Assembly (NCBI GenBank): GCA_958450325.1
Contig: OY288245.1
Coordinates: 63,599,441-63,663,440 of the forward strand
Source: Agrostemma githago
Lineage: Eukaryota; Streptophyta; Magnoliopsida; Caryophyllales; Caryophyllaceae
Direction of reading: 5' to 3'
Length of the DNA: 64,000 nucleotides
In this document: piece by piece, positions 35,644 through 46,101 of the stretch
Layout of the letters: every line of letters starts with the position of its first letter
Numbering within the stretch: the first letter of the stretch is position 1
Notes under the pieces: generated by a model
Databases searched by the model: none
Seen by the model: only the letters and a program-made list of their open reading frames with translations
Told to the model about the DNA's origin: nothing
Position numbers and translations under genes: made by a program

Positions 35644-38600
35644 TGATGAACTCAGTTCATATACATATTCAGTCCCATTTTATCCTCCGTTTTAACCGAT
35701 TTAACATGCCTTGGGAATAGTTTTAGTAGCTTTTACCCATAATTTGTTATGTCGGGTATTTTGTTTATGTTTTGGCAGGAAAGCAAATCGAGGAATTTAA
35801 AAGCTACAAGTGAAGAATACAAGAGGAAACGGGCGAAGAAGCTTGTCCCCTTAGCCGAACCGGTCAGTACAAGATCAAACCGGTCGGTTCATTTGTGAAC
35901 CTCTCGGTACGACATTGATCCGGGCGGTTCGCTGCACTTCAGTTGGACTTTCCTAATTTGCTGAGGAGTCCGTGTTTTACCATAATAATACTCTGGGGGA
36001 TTATTCTATTAGACTTTACTTAGCTTCCCATTTAGACTATTGTAATAAGTATTTATACCCCCTAAGGGTTAGGTTTTGTGGACATGACATAGGTCCACCC
36101 CAACGCGGCCACGCGCGGGTTTGGGGAGGCGAATGAATCTCCATATGAGATGGTCAAATTGAAATTTAAATCGAAGTTGGAGTCGCCACCAAATTTTATG
36201 GTTATTCGGAACCGTTCGAGCCCACTCTATGTCGTAGTGGGCCGTATACAAAATACGGCCCATTTCCGATGTCAGAGTTTATTGGGCTCGTCCCTTTGCA
36301 GTTCGATACCGATGCCGACTTGATCGGTTAATCGTATATTGAATGACTCTCGTTGCCAATGGATTCGGACATCCGGAAACCACGGTTCTGAGTAAGGGGT
36401 GAGGGTACGTGTTGGGAAGTTCACTAAGAACATCAAACCCCGCCCGCACATTAGCGGCCTCTACTAGGATATCGAATGATTTTTTAATACGCACGTTAGT
36501 AATACGATGAATGATATGCAAACATTGTTTTCCTAAACATGCAAGGAATTGAATGGCTTGCTAAGTCGGTTTTAATGCATGAAAAATTAACGTCAAAGTT
36601 GAATTTAGCATGTGAGATTCGTTTTAGTATAATAAAACAAATAATGAAAAAAAGTGAATTTGCTACAAAATAAACAAACGAGTTAGTATCGATTTGTAAA
36701 AATAATATAGCAAATAAAATAAATATACGAGATCGAGAAAATAAATATTAATCGAAATCTGAAAAATATTGCTAAAAACGCTATTTTGTATAAAAAACGA
36801 AGTTCGAAAAAATAATAAAAAAAACAAGAAACGAGCCGTGTTTTCAGTCGGCCGCACGGCTCGCCCGGGACGCGCGCGCCTCGCGTCCCGGTCTGTTTTC
36901 GTGACTGATTTTTGAAAGTTCGACGCTTTTATTAAATCAAGTACAAATATTGCATAATTTGTACTCGATCTAATATTTTCGATATTCGTTATATTCGATA
37001 ATTGACTACAAAATCAATATCAAATACTCGGAATAGTTTTAGAAAAGATATAAATTTTAGAAATCATTTCGTAGAATAATAAAATAAAACGAACGAAAAA
37101 GATAAAAAAAGACTCGGGTTTTAGGCCCGTGCGCGAGTCGCCTGGGAGTGGCGCGACTCGCGTACGGGTCTGTCCGATTTTATTTTTTTTGTTCGAAATT
37201 GCTAATTTTTAATAAATCGCATACAAAATATGAATTAATTTATACTCGATTTTATGTTTTCGACATCCGTCGTACCCGATATTCGATTATGAAATCGATA
37301 TCGAGTATTCGGAATGAATAAAAAAGTTTTGTAGAAAAAAGTTTGAACGAAAAAAATATAACGATTTTTAACATCGTCGAGGTTTGATTTAATTCCTTTT
37401 AATACGATATTCAACTATAGAGTTGATATTGTATTTTAAGAATGTTTGTTAATACGAAAATAGTTTTTTATTAATATCGATATTAGAAAAAAAAAACGAC
37501 GACGACCCGTAATAAAAAGGACGATCGACGAAGAAGAGAAGGGAAGAAGAAAAGAAATCGGGTTTTGTTACACCCTCAACCTACATGCTTCTGTTTACTC
37601 GGATCGGGGCTCGTCGGGACGTGGCTTGGGCACAAGAGCGTCGAGTAGATGTCGGTGAGTTATGGTGGTTCGGTTTGGTCGTGAAGGGTGTCGGGTATAG
37701 GGCCGGATTTCCTTTGGGTTTTGGATGAGATATCGGTTCCTCGGTGCCTACTTTTTATGCTTGTATGAATGTGTGTGTACGGATGTCGATTTCTATATTT
37801 GATGTTATGAGTGTATGAGAATAATTGATGTTGTAGCTGTCTGTAATTGATTCGTATTGTGTTTGAAAGTGTTGCATGCAAGGGGCTATTTATAGGGAGT
37901 TCCCGACCTTGGCTAGGAGAGTTTGAACTACCGTTTAAGATAGGAAATATAAGAAGCTAAAAGGCATGAGAATTCCGCTTACTTGACGAGGAAGCAAGGG
38001 AAACACGGCTGGTTTGTGCTACTCGGCCGAGTGTTTGCACTCGGTCGGGTGTTTGAATCGGTTTTCGGATAGGATTCCTACTTGAGATCGAATTCCATCC
38101 TTAAACGGATTTATTTAATATTTTATGTAGCTGATTTTTCGTAGGATTAGAGTTCGAATCAGCCGTGTGAGGTGTCACGTCTGACTCACGTACCTCGGGA
38201 ATATTTTTGACGGGTTTTGACTCGGTCGTTAAAAGACGGTTTTACCCCTGGTGTCGGAATCGACCCAAATTAGTCTTATTTGACTCGAAACAACCCACTG
38301 GGCCTGATTTTGAAATTGGTTTTGTGAGATATGTACTCCATAATGAGCCCAAGCCAAATGCCAATGATTTTGAGCCCGTTTCTGAGTATTTAAAGCACGT
38401 TTGCGTCCGATCATCATCGGGTGTTTGTCGGAAACTGCTATAGACACCTGGCGGTCAAAATGTGGGTATCTACAGGTTTAATTACACTTTCATATTCAAA
38501 ACTTTAGTTTAGACTTAGTATTATTAGCATCGGAATTATGCAAGCTTGTAGCGGTACTTTTTAGTTATTATTTAATCTTTCAGTTCTTCGTAATTGGTAT

Positions 38601-39266
38601 TTTTCCTCTTTCCCTTATTTTAATATTGATTTCTATTATGCTTAATTATTTTGTTGTTTTATCTTTTGTTATGAGTAGGTAATTTATTCTTCTAGGGTTG
38701 AAGGGAATATATGTTAATTGAATTGGGGGTGTTAGCTTGATTATCTGTTTAATTGATCATTCATATGTTATTGCCTTACTACTTGTCTTGTATCGTTGTT
38801 TGATTATTTTGAGACGTTGAACTAGTTGAATGTTTAGGAACCCGAACCTAAGATCGAAAGCTTGGTAAGGGTAGACTTACAAGTAAGTGGTAGGATAATC
38901 TAGTAAGTTGCGAGAGCCCGTCAGAATCTATCCTAAGGTTTACATAGGATCCGAAAGGCCGTGTCTTTGCCCTAAATAACCGTGATTGATTGATTGAATG
39001 ATTAATTAACTTCACCCAATTTAATTGCATAGTGAACCGGAAAATCCTAGATCCTTTTAATTTTGTTAGAACCTCTTTAATTTACATTATCGCATTAGTT
39101 TAGTTAAAAATCAAACAAACTGGAATTAGAATAATTTAGAATCGATTATAGATAATTTGCGATATTCATCCATCTCTCTATGGTTCGACCCTTACTTACT
39201 ACTAGCTATTTGTTAGTTGTTTGTTAGGTTTATTTTGATATAAGTGATACGACTTTAGCCTTATCA
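35644..39266 (+). mobile_element. Athila-like solo LTR, split by another solo LTR
   Basis: It begins TGATGAACTC and ends CCTTATCA, like the LTR of element E (TGATGCGCG...GCTTATCA). It shares with E the strings GAACCTAAGATCG and AGTGAACCG. Without the nested insert it is about 1.2 kb, near E's 1.3 kb. Flanks are ACCAC and GCCAC, a one-mismatch duplication. No internal sequence remains, so it is a solo LTR. A TATA-like TATTTATACC lies at about 36049, with three GGTCGGTTC-like short repeats at 35857-35930. Confidence 0.8.
36077..38474 (-). mobile_element. Solo LTR of the element A/B family
   Basis: A complete LTR (TGTGGACATG at 36077 to TCTACA at 38474) with no internal sequence and perfect GGTTT duplication on both sides (36072-36076, 38475-38479). 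It is more diverged from A and B than they are from each other, and has extra sequence around 36700-37300. It arose by recombination between the two LTRs of a full element inserted into the Athila-like LTR. Confidence 0.93.
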
Positions 39267-40278
39267 GCCACCAAGTAGACGACGTCGGCCGACAACCCCC
39301 CATCCATATCATGGGGGCATAGGCCCTCAACAAGTCCGTCTGTAGGTCGCAATCACAGACGGCGGTCTTCGAGTAGGCGACGGTGTCGGCTTCCAAGTAG
39401 ACGACACCGACCGACAACTCCCCATCCATAGAATGGGGGCATAGGCCCTCAAAAAGTATGTCTGTAGGCTTTAAACCACAGACGACGGCCTCCAAGTAGG
39501 CGACGACGTCGGCCACCGAATAGACGACGCCGGTCGACAATCCCCATCAATAGCATGGAGGTATAGGTCCTCAACAAGTCCGTCTGTAGGTCGCAACCAC
39601 ATATGGCGATCTCCAAGTAGGAGACGCCGTCCAACGACCCTATGCGGCTATGCGCCAAACGCAGGGGCACCGGCCTCCAAGTAGGCAATGTCATCCACCG
39701 ACCCCATGCGCGAAAGGCAGGGGCATCGAGGTCCGCCTGAAGATCCCCACTACAGGCTACTACTGCCGGCAACCCCATGCGCCAAATGCAGGGGCACCGG
39801 CCTCCACAACCTACGACGTGTCTTCACACCGAGGGCGACAGTCAATAACTTTTATGTTGCACGTAGGGGGCACCGATTTCCTCAGCATACTCCTTGCGTC
39901 CAAACATACGACGGGCATGGGTTATGTCCCCCCGAGTTTTATCAGTCGCGGCATGAGGCACGTTCCTCTGAGTACTACCATCTTCCAAGGGAGACCACGA
40001 CGGCTCCAGCGGCCATGTTCGTGAAGAGGTTATTTACGATGCACGACTTGGCTACCGCCTCGCATAAGGCCAAGGTCTTTATTTGAGCAAATTGAAAAAC
40101 AATTCTCATTTGTCGATCATTCAAAATCGGGAAAATGGTTGCATAAGCATTTACCGAATTTATAAGGTTAACGCCTGATACTACTCAAAATAAGGTTAGG
40201 TACGCCATTCATCCCATCAATCGGCCACACTTGGCACCAGACCCCGACACTATTATCCGACTTTTCTGAGGGCAAATT
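39267..40278. repeat. Tandem repeat array (right part) and derived sequence
   Basis: About 121-bp units resume at 39322, 39443 and 39565. They give way from about 39630 to a shorter GC-rich repeat containing CCCATGCGCCAAATGCAGGGGC and variants (about 39640-39800). The rest, up to 40278, shows no gene. It could be the 3' untranslated part of a retrotransposon ending in the LTR-like block that follows. Confidence 0.65.
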
Positions 40279-40870
40279 AATGGGGATAAATCCAACAGAT
40301 ATGTAGGCCGGCTGAGATAGATCTATAGCCCGACCCACTAGGCGTATAGGCCTGACCCCGTAGGCGGGTGGGCCATACCTAGGCGTTGATCGGACCCTTC
40401 CTCGGACAGACCCCGAGTCGGTCGGACTCCAAGTTGGTCGTACCCCGTGACCGCCGAACCCCGAGTCGGCCGAACCCTCGTGTTAGGCTCCCCTCTCCTC
40501 GAGTAGTCACTAGACGACTTGAGGAGGAACCCTGATGACATCACCCAGGTGACATCACTCCAGTGATGTCACCACCTCCCCCTTCCTCTACAAATACCCC
40601 ATTTTGGTAGAGAGGAAGAGGGGACTATTTTACATACTACTCCATCCACTACTTACATACCCTCATCGATATGAGAGGATACATACATACATACATACAT
40701 ACATACATACATACATACATACACATATTGTACTCACTTAGGCGTCAGAGGCTCCGCCCCGGGGCAATGCCCTAGGCCGGAGTTCACCTTGCAGGACCAC
40801 CGTCGATTGCATCCTGATCCTGAGGAGAGCCGATACGCCTGAGCCGGGGACCCATATTTATCCCCAAACA
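40279..40870 (+). repeat. LTR-like block with inverted termini
   Basis: It opens TGGGGATAAAT and closes ATTTATCCCCA, an 11-bp terminal inverted repeat of LTR type. Inside are a TATA-like TACAAATACC (about 40589), a (CATA)n microsatellite at about 40680-40723 and a GC-rich tail. No 5-bp duplication flanks it, so it is either one LTR of a truncated element or a decayed solo LTR. Confidence 0.45.
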
Positions 40871-41520
40871 GATTGAATCATATTAAGTGTTCGTTTGATT
40901 GACTAGCCTAACTAGTTTACTCTTTGCTTTTTCCAACCAAAACCACCCCATTTATACTTGTGTGTTCTTTAGTTATTTTTACTCTTCCTTTACTTAGAAA
41001 ATTAGTGTAGTAAGTTCGTTATATAATCATAGTATAAATCTCGTTTTAATAGTTCTCGTTCCTTTTGCTATTTACCATTATACTAATTTAGTGTTTTTGT
41101 GTTATTTGAAGTGTTATAAGTTTTGTTTGATCTAGTTTGCCTAATTAATGACATAGTGGAAATGAGCTATCAAAATGATGTCGTTTTCAGGGAATGACAA
41201 CGCGATTAATATTGTGACTTTCTTATGAGTTTTAGTTTTCTTACTAGTAGTAATTGTTTATTTTGTGTAATTTAATTTTCTTGTATTTATCCTGAAGTTT
41301 TGGCGATTCTTGTGAGCTTATGTAGTTGATGCCTAGAGCTCAAAGTCTTCATCTTGAATACAAGGTGGGAGATCGTGCATACGAGTCATGGGATTGGTTT
41401 TGGGATCATCAAGCACCGTTACACTCTTCTCTTGTTCTTACTCTTCCGAAAATATATACTTCAAACAATTCTTCATCTACTTTCATTAACACATTAGTCA
41501 CCGTCTCCTAATTTTTCAAT
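40871..41520. other. Unassigned AT-rich stretch
   Basis: No domain or repeat is recognised. A short frame at 41326-41511 has no known motif. It precedes Athila gag debris and may be the leader of that old element. Confidence 0.4.
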
Positions 41521-41537
41521 TTCTTTGATCCAATATA

Positions 41538-41795
41538 ATGGTGAATCAAATTATTAGACAATTGAAAACCCCGACATTGAGTACACAACCAATGTGCATC
41601 TCTTATCCGGATATGGCTGATAATGTGCACTTTGAGCTAAAAGATGACTTCTTACATCCTTTGTTAAAGTTCAATGGAGTACCCAATGAAGATCCTCATT
41701 GACATCTCATTGACTTCCATATGTCATGCTCTAATTCAAAGTTGAACAATATGAGTGAAGGTCAATGTAACTCAAAATTAATGATCCAATTAGTC
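41538..41795 (+). pseudogene. Athila-type gag fragment
   Basis: The frame from the ATG at 41538 reads MVNQIIRQLKTPTLSTQPMC, then VHFELKDDFLHPLLKFNGVPNEDPH and HLIDFHMSCS. This is the N-terminal gag pattern of Athila elements (FELK...GL.GEDPH.HL..F). A TGA interrupts it after EDPH. The rest of gag is absent and the sequence passes directly into Copia RT. Confidence 0.7.
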
Positions 41796-42800
41796 CATGA
41801 GTTTTTATAAAACGATGTTGATGATTTAATAAATATCATTGGAAGGACTGAAGAACTCGAAATTACCGCAAAATATTTGATGAAAGAATTTGAACTGAAG
41901 GATCTTGGAAATGCCAAATTTTGCATTGGTCTACAAATTGAACATCTAAAAGATGATATTCTTGCTCATTAAACAACAAATACTAAAAGAGTTATACATC
42001 GACATGAGTAAATCATATCCAAGTGAAATCAACAATGGTGGTTCGTAATCTTGATGTGAAAAAGGATGAACTTTGTCCTCGTGAAGAAAATAAGATAACT
42101 CTTGGGCCATAAGTATTATAGCTTGGAATTGATGCACTGATGTATTTAGCAAATACATACAAGACCTGATATAACATTTCTAGTCAATCTTCTAGCAGGA
42201 CATAGTGCAACACTGACAAGAAGACATTGAAATGATATAAAACATTTGTTGTGTTACCTACAAGGAACACAAGATAATCTTGGATTGTTTGACCAAAAGA
42301 AGGAAGATGCAACTCTGGTTGGTTATGCCATTGCATAATATTTGTCAGATTCACATAAGGTAAAATCACTAAGTGGATATGTATTCACTTATGGTAATAC
42401 ATTCATATCATGGAAATTTACCAAACAAACTTTAACCATTACGTCATCATCAAATCACTCATTAAGGTCAATCGCTCATTATGAAGCTGCTCGTGAATGT
42501 GTACGATTAAGGTTAATGATACATCATATCCGAAAAGAATGTCCATTAAGAACCATAATTGATCAACCTATCATTATATATGAAGATAATGCAACTTGCA
42601 TTCATCAAAAGAGATAGAACCAAACATATATCAACAAAATTCTTCTTTACGCATGAGCTTCAAAAGGAAGGAGTAATTGATGTTCAACGAATTTCATCAA
42701 AATGTAACTTGGCAAATCTTTTCTTAAAATCACTCTCATCAACAACATTCCAAGAGTTTCTGAAGAATGACGGGATATGTCACCTTCAAGACAAATGTTG
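41796..42800 (+). pseudogene. Copia RT C terminus and RNase H, decayed
   Basis: Pieces in several frames read DVDDLINIIGRTEELE (the YVDD catalytic box with Tyr lost), LMKEFELKDLGNAKFCIGLQIEHLKDDI, then the RNase H SGYVFTYGNTFISWKFTKQT, HYEAARECVRLRLMIHHI, IIYEDNATCIHQ and DRTKHISTKFFFTHELQKEG. Many stops and frameshifts make it non-functional. The order is that of Ty1/Copia pol. Confidence 0.88.
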
Positions 42801-43051
42801 AATTGAAGAGAAGTTATATTATTGCACTCTTTTCCTTAGGTTTTCTCCCACTGGATTTTTTTCCTAACAAGGTTTTTAATGAGACAATTTGTATGTACGT
42901 AGTCGCACGAGAGGTTATACATAGTAATCGCATGAGAGGTGAACATAATTGTAAATAATCTGATAATATGAATGATTCACCCTATGAAATACGGAGTAAT
43001 ATCTAATGACTCACCATCATAAACAGTAAAAATGGTGATGAGTAAGGTAGG
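42801..43051 (+). other. Copia 3' region remnant
   Basis: TTTTCTCCCACTGGATTTTT followed by CCTAACAAGGTTTTTAATGA is a motif often found near the 3' LTR of plant Copia elements. No complete LTR is recognised before element E begins. Confidence 0.45.
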
Positions 43052-43253
43052 TGATGCGCGTATTTTATATACACTTTTTATGCCTTTTATACGCGCATTC
43101 CCGTGTTTAATGAATAGTGAAAACTATTATTTTGCCCCGAATTGGCTACTTTGTGGTGTGTATTGTCTTTTTGCAGGAACGGAAGACAAAGGAGCTAAAA
43201 CGAACCAAAACCAAGCCAAAACGAAGCTGGAAAAGTTGTTCGTTGGAACGGGT

Positions 43254-43402
43254 GATAGTCGACCGATTATTAGAATAGTAGGCCAACCATAACGATAGTC
43301 GACCGACAATGACAATAGTCGGCCGACTATTCTGGAGCCTGCAGAAATCAAAATAAGTGAATGATTAGTCGACCGACTATTAAAATAGTCGGCCGACTAT
43401 TT
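43254..43402. promoter_or_regulatory. Cluster of DRE-like palindromes in U3
   Basis: Six units of consensus AATAGTCGRCCGACTATT, in pairs, start at about 43254, 43274 (degenerate), 43293, 43313, 43363 and 43384. GTCGGCCGAC is a perfect palindrome with two overlapping GCCGAC cores, the A/GCCGAC element bound by DREB/CBF factors. The cluster ends about 70 bp before the TATA box. A regulatory role is inference. Confidence 0.6.
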
Positions 43403-43470
43403 CCTGGGCCGCGGGCAGATTTCGTGCTCAACAAGAAGTTTCCTAAACAGTTTTTAACTCATTCAAATTG

Positions 43471-43479
43471 TATAAATAG
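43471..43479 (+). promoter_or_regulatory. TATA box of element E
   Basis: TATAAATAG is followed within about 30-60 bp by a CT-rich leader (TTTTCACTTCTCTACC), a plausible transcription start. Confidence 0.65.
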
Positions 43480-44378
43480 GGTTTTTCAGCCACATTAGAT
43501 TTTCACTTCTCTACCTTTACACTTCTCTACTTTTAGACTTTTATCTCTTCTCCTTAGATTACTTTTAGTTTAATTCTCCCATTTTAAAACTCGGTTACTG
43601 TAAGACTTTCGGATTCGAATCGCCTTTATTCCTCTCGGTAATTAAATCTAATCTTTCTTCCTTCTTCTTCGTTCTTGTTTGTTCTTCTTCTTCCATATTT
43701 AATTATTCTTAATCGTTGTTTTATGCTTGTCGTAAATTTATTATTATTCATCATGTTTAAACTAGTAAAATCCTTTATTAATCATGTTGTTCTTGAATTA
43801 ATCATGAGTAGCTAATTTCCTTCGCTAGGATTTAGGGGATCTGCGAATTGAATGTGGTCGCTAAATAATTTATAGATCTGTCAATGATTTTGTGTCTGAG
43901 TTGTCAATTGTAGAATATAATCGCGATTAGTCAGTTAATGCGCATGATTGATTAATTGAATTCGGTAAACTTGAACCTAAGATCGGATGCCTTTAGACAC
44001 ATGCTAGGGTGAATAGCGGACCAGAAGGACCTTTTCACTACCCCTTAGACCAATATCTGCGATAGACTTGTGACTTAGACCGTGACCATATGAGATTCGT
44101 AGTGAACCGACAATCCTAGTTTTCTCTCCTTATAAATTTGTCTTAATTCATCCTATTTATTTTAGTTATTATTTCTCTTTTAATTCTATTTCATTCACTA
44201 CTTTAGTTTAGTTAAACACAAAACATAAAAAAAAAACCGATTGTTACTTAGATAGACTTTAATTGCAAGTAGGATTTATTTGTCTCCCTGTGAAATCGAT
44301 CCCGACTTTCCTAGCTATATTTTTAGTAGGACCGTAGTTGGTTATTTTTGATAGGTACACGACTAGCTTATCAAATTT

Positions 44379-44396
44379 TGGCACCGTTGCTGGGGA
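44379..44396 (+). promoter_or_regulatory. Primer-binding site of element E
   Basis: TGGCACCGTTGCTGGGGA starts five bases after the LTR. It is close to the Asp-tRNA-type site (TGGCGCCGTTGCCGGGGA) usual for Athila and related gypsy elements, with two changes. Confidence 0.85.
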
Positions 44397-44492
44397 GACG
44401 GTTATTTTTACTTGTCGTTTTAGTTTATCTTTTGTCTCAGGGAACTTTCGTTCCTTGAGACGGTTCTCATATTTTCCTTCTTAGTTCTGTGT

Positions 44493-44616
44493 ATGCCCAG
44501 GTCTAACAAGTCCGAGATTCATCCTTTTGATCACGAACCCGAGAAGACTTTACGAGCTAGATGGAGTTTTTGGAGGGAAGTACGTCAAGCGGAAAAATCT
44601 AACCCGCTTGACCCAG
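44493..44616 (+). pseudogene. Element E gag, N-terminal piece before element D
   Basis: The ATG at 44493 opens a frame beginning MPRSNKSEIHPFDHEPEKTL and running 124 bases to the CCCAG where element D inserted. It continues at 55516, one base into a codon, in the same frame. So gag was intact across this point before the insertion. Confidence 0.85.
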
Positions 44617-45646
44617 TGTAACACCCCCATTTACGTAGGAGCCTTACCAGACATTCCCAAGTAAATAAGGACGTTACCATCTCGGTTCCCCGAGGTAGTA
44701 GCTCATTACAATACAATATGGAATGCCAAACCGGCCACATGATTTAAATATTACAACTCATTAACTATTACAACTCTGGTTATACAGCGGAAGCTACACC
44801 TTCTATAAAAATAGGAATGCATATGCATTCACCCGTACTATGTCTGGACTCATAAGTCGCGCTCACCCCAATCCCGTACATGTATCCCAGCATCCCAACA
44901 CGTCACAATATACATAACCTGCATTATAAACTGCTCCCCAATTGATCGAAAATATCAATCGGATCATCACAGACACATCAGACATACACACCAGGTCAGT
45001 TTACGATAATATTAAATAACATTAGTACAACCAACAACCCAACTATCAGTATCATCATCATCATTCCTATTATCTATCGCGACCGCAGTCACACCCCGTC
45101 AGTCCGAGTGTGCACACCCCTCCTAGGCTCTCCTAAGAGGAAACATCAGGGAAGGTCCTGAGATCAACCGGGCCTAGCTAGTCCTAGCTAGCTTCTCTCA
45201 ATATGCACACAGCCGCAATTTCAATAGGCACACAGCCGCAATCTCAATAGGCACACAGCCGAATTTCAACAGGCACACAGCCTCAATCTCAATATTACCA
45301 TTATACCATTATATATCATACAACATGCATACATACAACATAAACTGAGTAAGGATAACCTTACCTACTTAGTAGGTCACCACCCACCAGTAGCACAATT
45401 CACCACGGAGATTCTACGACGTCCGATCCTAATAAAATATTATACTTAAATTAATGACGATCCTAACATATTTAATTATAAAATAACACCAGACCATTCT
45501 AACTAAATTATAAAATGGAATCGATACCGACTCATCTAAATTATAAAATGAGATCGATCCGACCCGAGTAAATTTTTAACTTAGACCGATCTGACCTAAT
45601 TAGATTATAAATTGAGACCGACCTGACCTAATAATGACCTTGAGTC

Positions 45647-46101
45647 TGTTAGAAATAATGCAAAGTGGAATTGTTGACCATTCTTGCATAGTAAGAGCTT
45701 CTCCCATTAGTAGCATATTAAACCTAATTTTAGTATGGTTATGAATGTCATTAGATTTAGAATAATGACAATTCATTTTCCATCATAAAGTGACTTTGGA
45801 TACCTTTTGAGGGTAGTCTCATATGACACTTATTATATAAGTTTGAGAATGATAAGACATATGACTACCATACATCCAAATCTCTTTGATAAATTCTGAG
45901 TATACCATCGAGTTCCAACTCCTAATGGTTGAGTACACAACCTTTTAGGAGTGTTGTGTGACCTTGGGGGACGACGCCCATTCTGATTTGTACCGTAGTC
46001 GGGGCGATTTCGTTTCTCATTCAGTGGCCTTCATACCACGACACAACAACGTATATTTACTATTTATATATCGCCCCTATAGTGACCCTATATTTCCAAC
46101 A
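45647..46101 (+). repeat. 5' LTR of element G
   Basis: 455 bp, TG...CA ends, preceded by GAGTC at 45642-45646. A short frame at 45958-46158 crosses the LTR border and is accidental. Confidence 0.9.

Larger units (their letters stand above)
43052..44373 (+). repeat. 5' LTR of element E (1322 bp)
   Basis: It runs from TGATGCGCG to GCTTATCA. U3 carries six palindromic units (43254-43402), then a TATA box TATAAATAG at 43471, then a CT-rich presumed transcription start region. The downstream part shares blocks with the Athila-like solo LTR at 35644-39266. Confidence 0.85.

Noticed and set aside
40680..40723. Regular CATA repeats, considered as a CRISPR-like or telomeric array
   Set aside because: Simple tetranucleotide microsatellite without spacers.
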